Shown here: positions 36,801 through 45,280 of the stretch, one piece after another
How positions within the stretch are numbered: position 1 is the first letter of the stretch
Layout: each line of letters begins with the position of its first letter
Assembly (NCBI RefSeq): GCF_000013765.1
Contig: NC_007954.1
Span: 310,001 to 374,000 of the forward strand
Direction of reading: 5' to 3'
Source: Shewanella denitrificans OS217
GTDB taxonomy: Bacteria; Pseudomonadota; Gammaproteobacteria; Enterobacterales; Shewanellaceae
DNA length: 64,000 bases
Made by a program: the position numbers and the translations under genes
The notes under the pieces: generated by a model
Databases searched by the model: none
Told to the model about the DNA's origin: nothing
Seen by the model: only the letters and a program-made list of their open reading frames with translations

Positions 36801-37116
36801 CACAATAATCCTTTACTTGTCCATAACCTGCTTCAAAAATTGTTTGTACAGTAAGGTCTTTTTCATATTCAATTACAGTCGCACCAATAAGGGTATCAAC
36901 AAACCCTGAACGCACCTTTCCATTTTTATGAAATTTTACGTGCTCTTCACTCCCCAGTGCATGATATTTGACCCACCAAGGTGCTTCAGGGAACATTTGA
37001 GGGAGGTACTGGGAAAATGAATCACGTACCTTGGCTTCAGAAGCTTTATTTTTAACGAGTAATATTGCATTATTAATGTGATTTTTTGCCACTTCGATAT
37101 CAAAAATAATATCCAT
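33856..37116 (-). CDS. Type IIG-like restriction-modification enzyme (nuclease + N6 methylase)
   Basis: 1086 aa. The N-terminal 150 residues carry a RecB/PD-(D/E)XK-like pattern: VDTLIGATVIEYEKD (D74, E83, E85, K86) followed by QVKDY (Q100xxxY104). The metal triad is atypical (E-Y-E-K rather than E-x-K). The methyltransferase core has DMCCGSGAM (motif I, about 392) and NPPW (motif IV, about 611). The 400-residue C-terminal half probably contains target recognition (VLYGKK, GRGLL-like segments, RGAFGERHIHKLP). AT-rich codons contrast with host genes. Last gene of the three-methylase operon. Confidence 0.8.
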   Translation of the reverse strand: MDIIFDIEVAKNHINNAILLVKNKASEAKVRDSFSQYLPQMFPEAPWWVKYHALGSEEHVKFHKNGKVRSGFVDTLIGATVIEYEKDLTVQTIFEAGYGQVKDYCASLLNKNHNKEIIIGVLSDTVRWHAYRISEVLPLSYIAGATTYGREHVVLEELEQVDLSRNADDALSLYYFLTRYLGREGARPLGAKTLSFDLGFESTFCAQHINAVRDIVTQAFESNKKYSDLIKKLWIDFVSYIGDSEDTKSFDEESYISELYMLTLAKLLCANVLESKALKSDNAEIESILNGSFFKAKGLTNLVEYDYFGWLNDTPYAIHLIPIAKDIQSDLRAYDFKSVPEEDLFGTLMAQLARRSHRILLGQEWTPAWLAQKVVKNVFDKLPENVDPLLVDMCCGSGAMVIEVVKQSKHRLMKLGVSASNGGMIRLSKAITGFDIDPLAVMLAKVSWVLAARDWFGGLDAGEIAIPIYHADSLFAVTPISKINDLKKEEKFHTLSLDNIEINLPAFLITPECRMLFEMIIDRGYEIAMYSADQEKSAITKKITDNMVNKLLNESSSVLSLADITSVKDFSHDLLNALDQLQRDGRNGIWAFVLRNSYRPGLVAGQFNGVVTNPPWLALSKVANNPYKNALRQRAENYGIKPEGSSHLHIEMATVFLLHAIERYLLENAVIGCILPDSVLNAHHHNLFRKGNYLNSHRAVTFDVNELWRIEKGTFKNEAIVLYGKKCKHESREFFDGKIVSPLSSSDLTFHNVQQGNRTAWTDKKVIGKAKFGLYNPASFNQGPDIMPRTLIFHDFTPGTQHTPKWKISPIDRTVSDFRYLVTQAKKHKHFTLNADSVSDTFIYDILLSNHLTPFGISTPAKGLLPILKVDNGTWESVSEIDLSSFSYGTYSAFKKIFKESRTTSAEFFDKLNTNRGKLVSQNIPTHGWLILYGAGGSNVCSTYIKSNAYSQNKLIIDQTLYWSHVQSEEEALYLTGLLNSEAVCLVIKEFQPRGAFGERHIHKLPIGATPPYNPMDIVHIEVVATTKQLMVDWDNFKKSIPDEIMQLLNPNSSSLSIRRRKIREKIKNLPSYPAYEQACRDLYGL

Positions 37117-37128
37117 ATTAATACCTTA

Positions 37129-39204
37129 TTATTTATGCGCTTTCCTTCGCAGAACCGCATCTTGAATTAGTTTTCTTAGTTCGTGTACCGCTAGGGGGGC
37201 ATCTTCTTCAGAGAAAAAGCTTTTAGCGAATTCAATATCAATATGCTCAATGATTTCATTACACTTTTCAGATATTTTGGTAGTTGATAATTTTTGACCA
37301 AGAATTGAAAACTTTTTCCAAGTTATTGGTTCAAAATTTGGAACTGGTAAACGACGTAAATGTGTAGCTTCTACTTTTAAGGCTCCACCACCCATAACAC
37401 TTGATGTATATTCAAGAGCTGCTTTACACCAAGATGAATTAAGTAATGCTAGTAACGCGTAAACATCAAAAACTGAATTGTCATTTAGACAAATTGTTGA
37501 AAAATTAGCATCAATTAAACATAAACGTCCAGGATTAAAAAATGTCTTTGGAGAGTCATTGTTTACTCTCGGTATAAATAAATCAGGTTTATGTCTTTTT
37601 ACAAATTCTGGAAGCATATACCAAAACTTGGGTGGTATATTTTGTTTTATTTTAGATGTTCTTATATTTGGTTTTACAGCCGATAGTTCAACTATCTTTT
37701 TGGGTATATTATCTGTTCCAAAATTCAATGTTTCAGCTTTTTTAATTAAAAACTCTAACTCACTATTTATAATTCGGTATGATTCTTTTGCTAAAATACC
37801 GTTTGTCTCTATATCATCGAATAATGCATGATTTTGCAGTGATAAGGCTCTGCCTTTTAGCTCTAATTGATCAATAACATAATGTTTTGGTAGTTCAGAT
37901 TGTCGACGTAAAACATGTTGAAGACAAGATCTATCAATTTTAATCTTGCCATAATTGAATGATTTTGAAAGTTGTACCTCTACATTTTCCCCATCAATTC
38001 CGCATGCTTCTACGTAAAAAAAAGAGTTAGCTCCAGTCCGCAGGCCTTGTCCAATATCTATACCCATTTCTTCTAGTGAAGAAATGGGTATAGATTTGAT
38101 GCTATTTACTAACCATTTGTGTAAATCTAACGGTAAATTTACGTATGAAAAATTCGAAGAATTAGTGCTCTCATCTTCTATTTTATGGAACCATTTTTGT
38201 TTTCTACATACGCCTTCAATATTTCTAATGACATGTGAAAATGGTACGTGAATTACTTCAATGTTTTCTGATTTAAATTGAGTACCTTCTTTTAACCATT
38301 TCCTTGCTTGGTCTGAAAAATATTTTTCTTTATTTTCACGACCAGGGTATACATTATCTAACAGGCTATTAGTTCCTATTGATTTTTTTGATATTTTAAT
38401 ATTAAGAAAAGTGTCGTTATTCATGGGTTGAAAAGCGGATGCTTTACGAGGTTCTCTGCGAGCAATTAAAAGCGTTGTTTTTACTTGAGCATTAGTAAAC
38501 CAGCAAGCGTGCTCATCTTCAACAATAAACTGAATCTTGAACCAACGAAGAAGTAGATAGTGAATGATCAATGCATAATCTCTAGAAAGCCATGATTCTG
38601 GTAGTACTAATGCTAAATATCCTCCATTTTTTACTAAAGCAGCACTTAGTATCCAAGAAGGAACTGCAAGATCAGATAAACCTGAGTATCCATGTATTAG
38701 TTCTTTAAATAGTGTTTTGTCGATTTTATCTAAAGAAGTAAGTGAGTCTATGATGCTATAAAGGCCATTACGAACTTCTTTCGCGTCTGGTAATAAAAAT
38801 TCCTCACCAGCTTTCAACGACATACTTTGATAACGCACATATGGGGGGTTGGTTATAACTAGATCCCATTGTTTTAATTTTAAACTTTCAAAAGATTTAA
38901 GATTAAATGCGTTTCCCAATATGATGTCTCCACCTTTAATTCGGCTTACACATCCGTGGTATGCAATCGGATCAATTTCAATAGCACTGAGGGAGTTCGA
39001 TGGAACACCTAGATCTAAGCAAGAAGCTAACATATCTCCATTACCAGCCATAGGGTCTATCACAGATTTTGCTATACTTACGTTTGCCAATGAAGCTAGT
39101 AGTTTACCTAATCGAACACCAGTGAAGTATTGTCCCAACCTCTTTCGTCGCTCAGCCTCTCCTACAAAGCCTTCTTTTGTGGCAAAACTTTCTGTTGGAC
39201 TCAC
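37129..39204 (-). CDS. N6-adenine DNA methyltransferase
   Basis: 691 aa, GTG start at 39204 overlapping the preceding stop by one base (TAGTG). Motif X/I is RLGQYFTGVRLGKLLASLAN...VIDPMAGNGDML (about 50), and motif IV is LVITNPPYVRYQS (about 119), a gamma-class order. About 500 C-terminal residues would carry the target recognition domain (HLRRLPVPNF near 640). The closest architecture is TaqI/Eco57I-type methylases. It lies 12 bp upstream of the nuclease-methylase gene, so the two are co-expressed. Confidence 0.85.
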   Translation of the reverse strand: MSPTESFATKEGFVGEAERRKRLGQYFTGVRLGKLLASLANVSIAKSVIDPMAGNGDMLASCLDLGVPSNSLSAIEIDPIAYHGCVSRIKGGDIILGNAFNLKSFESLKLKQWDLVITNPPYVRYQSMSLKAGEEFLLPDAKEVRNGLYSIIDSLTSLDKIDKTLFKELIHGYSGLSDLAVPSWILSAALVKNGGYLALVLPESWLSRDYALIIHYLLLRWFKIQFIVEDEHACWFTNAQVKTTLLIARREPRKASAFQPMNNDTFLNIKISKKSIGTNSLLDNVYPGRENKEKYFSDQARKWLKEGTQFKSENIEVIHVPFSHVIRNIEGVCRKQKWFHKIEDESTNSSNFSYVNLPLDLHKWLVNSIKSIPISSLEEMGIDIGQGLRTGANSFFYVEACGIDGENVEVQLSKSFNYGKIKIDRSCLQHVLRRQSELPKHYVIDQLELKGRALSLQNHALFDDIETNGILAKESYRIINSELEFLIKKAETLNFGTDNIPKKIVELSAVKPNIRTSKIKQNIPPKFWYMLPEFVKRHKPDLFIPRVNNDSPKTFFNPGRLCLIDANFSTICLNDNSVFDVYALLALLNSSWCKAALEYTSSVMGGGALKVEATHLRRLPVPNFEPITWKKFSILGQKLSTTKISEKCNEIIEHIDIEFAKSFFSEEDAPLAVHELRKLIQDAVLRRKAHK

Positions 39205-41003
39205 TATTTATCCTTCAAATATTCTTGTTTTTTCAAATAAAATAATTTGGCATCTATATCAACTTTGATACCAAGCTCTAGGCAGCGAGATACAAACCTT
39301 GAGTAGAGCCTTTCTGAAGTTTGTTCAACACCTACAGCGATTGATGCTTTATTTAATATTTCATCCATAATGTCACTAGCATTAAACTTTGTCGCATGCT
39401 CCACTTCCCCTTTAGTTAATAAAAGGAGCGGATCACCTTTCACTGATACGGTAGAAACTACTTGCTTGAAACTTGCTTGTAATTTATCTAACACGCTTGT
39501 TGCACGAACCGAAAGCCCAGCCTTTTGATAAGCATTAGTCAGAGCTTGCCAAATATTTGATTTAGCAGAATGAAAAACTACCGTTACTAATCCTTCAGGC
39601 TTCAAAACACGCTCTATTTCAGAAAACACGGATGCCATCATTTGACTATATTGCTCTACTCCTTTTCCTTGAGCTTTACTAACAATAATTTCTTGAGTGC
39701 GATTGGTAGTTGAACCTAGCCATAATTCATTAATTTGGTTTAATTCTGCATAGGGAATATAGTCCCCAAATGGAGGGTCAGTGAAAACATAGTCTATACA
39801 ACCGTCAGGGAGACTAAGTTTCTCACTGCTAGAGTTATTTATAACTACTTTACTCGTACTTCCGCGAACAAGTGAAAATGCTTTTTCAAAAGCTGTAGAT
39901 TTACGTTGTATACCTTGAAAAATGTTTTTCTCAACTGGTAAACCACTTACGTACAAGACACCACTTTGCGCTCCAGTAAGCACAAAATCTTTTTCAGTTT
40001 TCTTTACAACGACTCTTGTCATCAAAGTAGAATGTGTTGCGTTATAACTAAGTATTAGCAATCGAAGCGCATCTCTTATGACCTCTTCAAAATCGTTGCA
40101 TAGTTCAAAAAGTGTTGCAATTACGATAAAGTTTCTTCGGGTATAAAAATGATGAAGATGAGATATTCCTTTGTGGTAACCTGAACGATATAAATCACCC
40201 CATTCTATTTCCATATTTGGAGAAGTTGAAGGAAGAGGATGTATTTTAATAAGATCAATTAATTGCAAATCTTCGGGATTTGGTTCTCTTTGCCATTTAC
40301 TTTTCCCGCTTTGACCATAAATTCTAGTAGGTATTCGTTTTTTTCGTTTTAATATCTTATTTGAAAAATCATCTACAACCTCTTCTAATGCTCTTTCACA
40401 ATCATTAATGACACATTCTTTTTTACAAAATGGGCAATTAAAAACTGACATGAGTGCAAGAGGACTCTTCTGGACAGAAGCATCCCAATACGATACTTCA
40501 GTTTTACAGTGATAGCAGACGACTACATCTGACCAAATAATGTGACGAATAAAACCTTCATTGCCACACATATCTTTTGCTTTGTACATCCAACCTAATT
40601 TTTTGTTTGCTCTTTCGATTAGTGATTTCACTGCTTCTGAAAAAGTAGTTGGATTTGGAGGGTTGCAAAGTGTATTGGATACAAAAGATCCTAATACTCC
40701 GATCTCAAAAATATGCGCATTTCGAGGCCCCCATTCTGGCTCAATACCCAAATCTGATGCCATTTTTTTCATGCCTTCAGTTGGTTTATCACATAAAAGA
40801 GCCGCAAGTCCAGTTGTGCCACTTCCTCCAAATGTATCCAACACAGTCCCACCAGGCTTCGTATGTGAAGCTATGAATACTGCGATGGCTTCAGGAGAAA
40901 TTTTGGTAGGATAAGAGAAAGCATTAAACAAAGGTCCAGACCGGGTTGAAGGCAGTGGATTTTGGTAAAGGCTTAAAAATTTTTTAAAATTGACGTTGTA
41001 CAT
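39204..41003 (-). CDS. DNA methyltransferase with zinc-ribbon insertion
   Basis: 599 aa from the ATG at 41003 (AGAGG 7 nt upstream); a TTG at 41042 would add 13 residues. Motif I is TVLDTFGGSGTTGLAALL (about 52). Two CxxC pairs (CYHC near 162, CPFC near 190) suggest a zinc ribbon between motif I and the catalytic DYVFTDPPFGDYIPYAEL (about 404-421, DPPF). These features occur in DUF1156-type methylases, but the DUF assignment is tentative. First gene of the operon. C-terminal VTVVFHSAKSNIWQALTNAY is the usual motif after IV. Confidence 0.8.
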   Translation of the reverse strand: MYNVNFKKFLSLYQNPLPSTRSGPLFNAFSYPTKISPEAIAVFIASHTKPGGTVLDTFGGSGTTGLAALLCDKPTEGMKKMASDLGIEPEWGPRNAHIFEIGVLGSFVSNTLCNPPNPTTFSEAVKSLIERANKKLGWMYKAKDMCGNEGFIRHIIWSDVVVCYHCKTEVSYWDASVQKSPLALMSVFNCPFCKKECVINDCERALEEVVDDFSNKILKRKKRIPTRIYGQSGKSKWQREPNPEDLQLIDLIKIHPLPSTSPNMEIEWGDLYRSGYHKGISHLHHFYTRRNFIVIATLFELCNDFEEVIRDALRLLILSYNATHSTLMTRVVVKKTEKDFVLTGAQSGVLYVSGLPVEKNIFQGIQRKSTAFEKAFSLVRGSTSKVVINNSSSEKLSLPDGCIDYVFTDPPFGDYIPYAELNQINELWLGSTTNRTQEIIVSKAQGKGVEQYSQMMASVFSEIERVLKPEGLVTVVFHSAKSNIWQALTNAYQKAGLSVRATSVLDKLQASFKQVVSTVSVKGDPLLLLTKGEVEHATKFNASDIMDEILNKASIAVGVEQTSERLYSRFVSRCLELGIKVDIDAKLFYLKKQEYLKDK

Positions 41004-41042
41004 AAAAAAGCCTCTGGAGACCGTGAATTCTTCACTATCCAA

Positions 41043-41242
41043 CTAATTACTAAAAATATGGTGTGTACTTTATCGGACTGACGGTATTACGCTCGAATAG
41101 CCAAAAAATCACTATGTCCGGTAGAGTAAAGATGGGAGTTTACCAGACTCTCTTGCATGCTAGCATCACTTATCACCAAAGGCCTGTTATGAGTCATATT
41201 ACTTTCGGATGTCTTGACTAAGTCAAGATAGACATTCCGCTT
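41043..41242. promoter_or_regulatory. Promoter region of the methylase operon
   Basis: AT-rich 200-bp gap between the nucleotidyltransferase gene and the methylase operon, both on the minus strand. No clear terminator was seen at 41243, so partial read-through is possible. Confidence 0.35.
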
Positions 41243-41902
41243 CTAGTTGGTTATGCCAAATACAATTTTATGTTCAAATAGCTCGTAGCCTTCGTTATGC
41301 CCCTGAATGCTGATGACTCTTGAACCGTTTTTTAGATATTTTCTCACATCCAATTCAGGCCAGTGCATTTCTCCGCTTAAATTTTTAAAGCGGCGACCTT
41401 CAGCGAGCATTTCCTTGGTTCTCTGCTCTCGAATTATTGAAAAGTCAGTATCAAATTTCGGCTTACATGATACCCAAATGAACAAGTCGATATCACTCAC
41501 AGGCCCTGTCCCTGATAGGTAGCTGCCGAACAATGCTACCTTGGTTACTCGATACAGGTATGAGTCATTGCAATTGATTTCATGGACTCGTTGTAGAAAC
41601 GCCTGATAGTGCTTGTCGGCTGTTGCTCGCTTAATTTTCTTGGCGGCACTGGCTTGGGCTAACGTGGCGGCTTTCATGGTGAGTTGCCAGCGGGTTGTCT
41701 TGCCATCATCCCTGACTTTTTCAAAGTATCCCTCAGACTCAAACGCTTCTATACGGGTTTTAGCGATCTCCTGGCTTATCTTAAATCGATTGGCAAAGCA
41801 TTGAATAGAGAAACCATTGGTTTCAAAGGGGATACTGCTGACAAGCTTTCGTGCGTTCATTGCTGGCAGTCCAGCTATTGTTGTTTTCGAGTCTATATTC
41901 AA
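41243..41902 (-). CDS. HTH-nucleotidyltransferase (pol-beta fold) protein
   Basis: 219 aa. Residues 20-75 form a winged helix (IQCFANRFKISQEIAKTRIEAF, EGYFEKVRDDG). Residues 115-145 hold ALFGSYLSGTGPVSDIDLF, the GSx(9-10)DxD signature of minimal nucleotidyltransferases. This HTH-NTase combination recurs next to defence and mobile genes and may regulate or modify. It lies upstream of the methylase operon on the same strand, but a link is only inferred. Confidence 0.78.
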   Translation of the reverse strand: MNIDSKTTIAGLPAMNARKLVSSIPFETNGFSIQCFANRFKISQEIAKTRIEAFESEGYFEKVRDDGKTTRWQLTMKAATLAQASAAKKIKRATADKHYQAFLQRVHEINCNDSYLYRVTKVALFGSYLSGTGPVSDIDLFIWVSCKPKFDTDFSIIREQRTKEMLAEGRRFKNLSGEMHWPELDVRKYLKNGSRVISIQGHNEGYELFEHKIVFGITN

Positions 41903-42295
41903 AATTTTCTCCTACTCTGTTGATGTTTGTTTAAGTTAATTACAACACCGCGGTTTATCGCCGTTCGTCGTAGCTAAAATGAGGCAAACGGCAGCCTGTA
42001 GCCTAGTAAAGACAAGGCTTTTTCCAGTGACCTGGTAACATTGCTGCTGTTGCATAGGGGCCGCAATAATTTTCCAGATACCGCGGGCCTCGTACCCGTG
42101 GTTAAAGTTGAAACCCCCAGGGTCCCCCGATGTTTTTAAATGACTGAGTAATTCTTGTAATAGATTGATATAACAGCTTTTTAAACGGTGATTTATTTGA
42201 TAACGGTTGCTTAAAATACTTATCAATCCTAGTATTTATGAATCTATAAAAATCAGTGTGTTAGCTTTCATTTGGGACGCAACTTATAAACTGTC
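41903..42295. other. Intergenic, no gene supported
   Basis: Around 390 bp. An open frame at 41936-42226 exists but has no ribosome site and no domain-like sequence. CGCGG-rich patches near 41945 and 42080 are unassigned. Confidence 0.35.
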
Positions 42296-42925
42296 TCAAT
42301 TGTTCTTTTGATCTAAGATCCCCTCACCAAATAGCGCTATATCTCCTGCGACAAAGGTATCGACTAAGTCTTGTTCGTTATTGTCCAGATAGTTGATGGT
42401 TGTTTCTGGCTTACTATGGTTAAGTAATTGCTGTAATTCCTCTAAAGTCACACCTGCTTGCTGTCGTAATCGTGAGCCTGACTTACGCAAAGAGTGAGTA
42501 CCGAGATTAACGCCCCCTAAGCGGCCACAGGTACGCCGCCACTTGATTACGTCAGGTTCTACTTGTGACATCCAACGCCAAGCTGTCTTACGACTTAATG
42601 GTTTTCTCGAACCTCCATGACGGCTTTCAAACAGATATATGTTGTTTGGGAATGTCAGTCTCATTTTATTAAGTAATTTAATGGCATGAGGGGTTAAGGT
42701 GATCACTTTATTTTTTTGAGTCTTGGTCTCGATAATGGTGAATTCACCAGTATTAAAAGACTCATCAACTTGAGCGGTTGTAATTGCGAGTAAATCGCTG
42801 ATCCTTAATGCCCATAGTGCGGTTAACTCTGCCAGCCAGCGGGCTTTAAGTCCGTGATTTCGTTCCAACGCATCAAGAATTACTCCAAATTCGTCACGAT
42901 CCCTAGCTGAATGCACTCTTGACAT
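42296..42925 (-). CDS. Tyrosine recombinase, catalytic domain only
   Basis: 209 aa. All catalytic residues are visible: R in LWALRISDLLAI, K in ETKTQKNKVI, HxxR in LGTHSLRKSG, H in LLNHSKPETT and Y in INYLD. It lacks the N-terminal core-binding domain of a normal 300-400 aa integrase. Preceded by a 68-aa gene 7 bp upstream. In this element it is the second recombinase and may serve excision or dimer resolution. Confidence 0.85.
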   Translation of the reverse strand: MSRVHSARDRDEFGVILDALERNHGLKARWLAELTALWALRISDLLAITTAQVDESFNTGEFTIIETKTQKNKVITLTPHAIKLLNKMRLTFPNNIYLFESRHGGSRKPLSRKTAWRWMSQVEPDVIKWRRTCGRLGGVNLGTHSLRKSGSRLRQQAGVTLEELQQLLNHSKPETTINYLDNNEQDLVDTFVAGDIALFGEGILDQKNN

Positions 42926-42932
42926 GATTAGC

Positions 42933-43139
42933 CTACTTATTTGCTTTAAGAGTGGTATTTAAGGTGGCAAGGCTGTTTTGAATATCATTGGTCATATCGG
43001 TTAGGGTGTTGAAGAAATGCCCAATATCCTCTGAGTTTAATTCTTCAATATGACTCCCTTGGGCAAGAATTGTTAAGGCTTTAATCTGTGAGGTTTTGAC
43101 TTCTATTTGTTCTAGCGCAGTAAATGTTTTAGCTGACAT
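42933..43139 (-). CDS. Small helical protein in recombinase operon
   Basis: 68 aa, ATG at 43139. Amphipathic helices (ALEQIEVKTSQIKALTILAQ, HFFNTLTDMTNDIQNSLATL), without recognised motif. A 7-bp gap to the recombinase start makes a two-gene unit. Function unknown; an accessory or antitoxin-like partner is possible. Confidence 0.55.
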   Translation of the reverse strand: MSAKTFTALEQIEVKTSQIKALTILAQGSHIEELNSEDIGHFFNTLTDMTNDIQNSLATLNTTLKANK

Positions 43140-43301
43140 TCTTATAATTCCTCTGACATAAAGTGAGTTAATTTGTTGTTTGGGTATGGCTTATATAAAG
43201 CACACCAGATTTTGGGACAAACCCTTACGCATTCTAAACTGTATAAGTTAAATTTAAGTTGTTGATTGTTATTGTTAATAATTGGTTTGTTGTGAGTTAC
43301 C

Positions 43302-43389
43302 CAAACACCAGTAATTGGTGTTTGCTGTTTATCAATTAAAGGCGGTTTACACCAATTATTGGGACTGACTAGCTGGTGTTTGCACCAAT
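43302..43389. repeat. Inverted TGGTGTTTG/CAAACACCA repeats
   Basis: CAAACACCA-GTAAT-TGGTGTTTG (43302-43324) is a perfect 9-bp inverted repeat. ACACCAATTA (43350) and TGGTG-TTTG-CACCA (43374-43387) extend the set. They lie at the 3' end of a replication-like gene and could be origin iterons or operators for its product. Confidence 0.6.
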
Positions 43390-43827
43390 TTTTAGTACAG
43401 GTGATTTTGAAATCTTATGGTCGTTAATCTTATTCCAGTCATTCCGAATCGGGCTTAATGTCGGTTTTGTTGTCATCTGTCCTTGTCCACGATATTCATC
43501 TACTGACTCCCAGGTTATTGCGTATAGCACTGGTGGTAATCCGCCTTTTCTCGATGTTGAGCCTGTGCCCGTGACTTCGATTAATCTATGTTTAATGAGC
43601 GCCTTTAGGGCACTTCTCATTGTGTCTTGGCCGCCGAAGTAGGGTTTCATTTGGTCCCAAGTACAGGTTAGATTGCCGTTGTTATAGCCATTCCACTGCC
43701 TAACGATTAGGGTCAGCAATTTGATGGCACTGCCATTAAGGTCAGCGTAGCTAGTCGAATCCAATACACAGTGCGGGATACTGATATAGCGTTTATGTGC
43801 ACTGCGACTTTGCCGTCTTTTTGCCAT
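43369..43827 (-). CDS. Winged-helix, replication-initiator-like protein
   Basis: 152 aa. YISIPHCVLDSTSYADLNGSAIKLLTLI and TWDQMKPYFGGQDTMRSALKALIKHRLIEVTGTG form a winged helix of the type seen in small mobile-element replication or control proteins. Basic start MAKRRQSRSAHKR. No nickase or primase motif is seen, so initiator is only a guess. The CAAACACCA repeats downstream support a DNA-binding role. Confidence 0.6.
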   Translation of the reverse strand: MAKRRQSRSAHKRYISIPHCVLDSTSYADLNGSAIKLLTLIVRQWNGYNNGNLTCTWDQMKPYFGGQDTMRSALKALIKHRLIEVTGTGSTSRKGGLPPVLYAITWESVDEYRGQGQMTTKPTLSPIRNDWNKINDHKISKSPVLKIGANTS

Positions 43828-43885
43828 GCCTTATCCATGTAGCCTCGTTTAAGTGAAAATAGAGATTTGTCTGTGTTTCTGTTGT

Positions 43886-44158
43886 TTAACATGGGGTTTC
43901 TAGTCTCTGTTGGTGACAGTTAAACCATGAGTTAACGATCTCGAACTTATCGCCGTAGTCCATGATGGTTTTAAAGTCTTGGATACTGTCTACTCTAGCC
44001 GCACCAAAATAGGTTTGAACTTCGCTACCTTCTTGGCAGCGTAAAATAGTGAAGTGCAAAGGTTCCTGATTGCGATAAGCGAGGATGATGCCGCGCCTTT
44101 GATATACATGTGCATCACTAAGCGGCAGTGTTAGCCCATTGTGAAAGAGAGTATTCAT
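43886..44158 (-). CDS. Small protein of the mobile element, unknown
   Basis: 90 aa. The start ATG at 44158 overlaps the AlpA-like gene stop (ATGA), indicating coupled translation. Sequence VYQRRGIILAYRNQEPLHFTI has no recognised motif. Confidence 0.5.
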   Translation of the reverse strand: MNTLFHNGLTLPLSDAHVYQRRGIILAYRNQEPLHFTILRCQEGSEVQTYFGAARVDSIQDFKTIMDYGDKFEIVNSWFNCHQQRLETPC

Positions 44159-44463
44159 TTCTGTGCTCCTAACTGGGCTTTGCTAGTCGTACGGGGACTT
44201 GATACTGCTTGAGTGAGTGTGGGGTGATAGATAAACCAAAGTAGATCTGAGAGTAGCCAGGCGACTGAGTTCACGCCAAGCTTGGTTCTGATAGGGTGCA
44301 GCCCTAAGCGTTCTAGCTCCCAGGTTCTCGAGCGAGACAAGGTGGTGATTTGCTTACGTTCATTCTCACGAACTAAACGATCTGATTCGCCAGCGACTTT
44401 AAGCAGTTCCTGGCGTTGTTCAGGGGTAGGGCGGGTGTATTGGATGGTCATGATATGCCTCAA
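44155..44463 (-). CDS. AlpA-like excisionase/regulator
   Basis: 102 aa (a start at 44451 would give 98). The core LVRENERKQITTLSRSRTWELERLGLHPIRTKLGVNSVAWL is the AlpA winged-helix, the P4-phage family that activates or represses integrase and excision genes. The long N-terminal extension and the WFIYHP tail are atypical. Overlaps the next gene by 4 bp. Confidence 0.8.
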   Translation of the reverse strand: MRHIMTIQYTRPTPEQRQELLKVAGESDRLVRENERKQITTLSRSRTWELERLGLHPIRTKLGVNSVAWLLSDLLWFIYHPTLTQAVSSPRTTSKAQLGAQK

Positions 44464-44548
44464 CGTGTGTTGGTAAGTTCAGGCATATACTAGGGGGAAT
44501 ATTAGAATAAAAACGCTCATCTTCTTACCTAAGAAGATGAGATGAAAA

Positions 44549-45280
44549 TTAGATTCTATGGGTTTTTATATCCACCTCTAATTGTTTCAAATAGCTAATA
44601 CTCAAGATTTGTTGAGCATTTCTCTGAACTTTGTTTTGGATTTCAGTTGCAGTAAAGGCAGGGGTTTTATCAGCATTGACGATAGCCTCAGCAAACACTC
44701 TAGGTGGAATTTTTAAGTTATTGGCTTTGGCCCAAAGAGTTAGGTCTATATACTCAAACACATGGTTTTGAAAAATAGCATCGAATTTCTCTACACTCCT
44801 GAACTCGCGTTTAGGCTCTGGGATATTTGATTCTTTTCTGAGTTTGTCTAATAGAATTGTGAACTCATCAATAATTTCACTATTAGTTGCCAGCTTTAAA
44901 TTCAGGCTTACAAAACCATCCCCAAATAGATTGCACATCCCAATTTCATGGACATATCTATTATCAGTGGCATCACAGTCCCTCATGACTTCTCCTGCTA
45001 ATATCTTAAGAACAGGGGATGATATTAATTTTACATTCAATCCAAGAGCGTTGTATGCGTCATCTGGAGGAATGTCTAAGTCGTTTATAAACCGCTTATT
45101 AAATAGTAAAGATAGTTCTTTACACTCCTTTCCTTGTTCAATGTCTTCGTTGGCATGATGACGTAACCAAAGTTCATTCAGGATCACATCGTAACTTGCA
45201 CGTTTCAAATGTATATATCGTTCAGGTGTATACCAGGTTGGTAATTGTGCAGTGCTTGATATGATTTCCATCTTCATCAT
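44549..45280 (-). CDS. Protein of unknown function coupled to integrase
   Basis: 243 aa. The ATG at 45280 overlaps the integrase stop (ATGA), so it is translated with integrase. It starts QLPTWYTPERYIHLKRASYDVIL and resembles, from memory, the DUF6387 proteins found beside P4-type integrases. No enzyme motif is seen. An integration or excision accessory role is possible. Confidence 0.55.
   Translation of the reverse strand: MMKMEIISSTAQLPTWYTPERYIHLKRASYDVILNELWLRHHANEDIEQGKECKELSLLFNKRFINDLDIPPDDAYNALGLNVKLISSPVLKILAGEVMRDCDATDNRYVHEIGMCNLFGDGFVSLNLKLATNSEIIDEFTILLDKLRKESNIPEPKREFRSVEKFDAIFQNHVFEYIDLTLWAKANNLKIPPRVFAEAIVNADKTPAFTATEIQNKVQRNAQQILSISYLKQLEVDIKTHRI

Noticed and set aside
33856..41003. 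BREX, DISARM or type I restriction system
   Set aside because: No PglZ, BrxC-type ATPase, DUF1998, helicase or HsdS-like subunit lies in the cassette; only methylases and a possible nuclease.
41936..42226. Possible small gene on the minus strand
   Set aside because: Continuous frame only. It has no ribosome site, no recognisable composition or domain, and lies between real genes in AT-poor patches.
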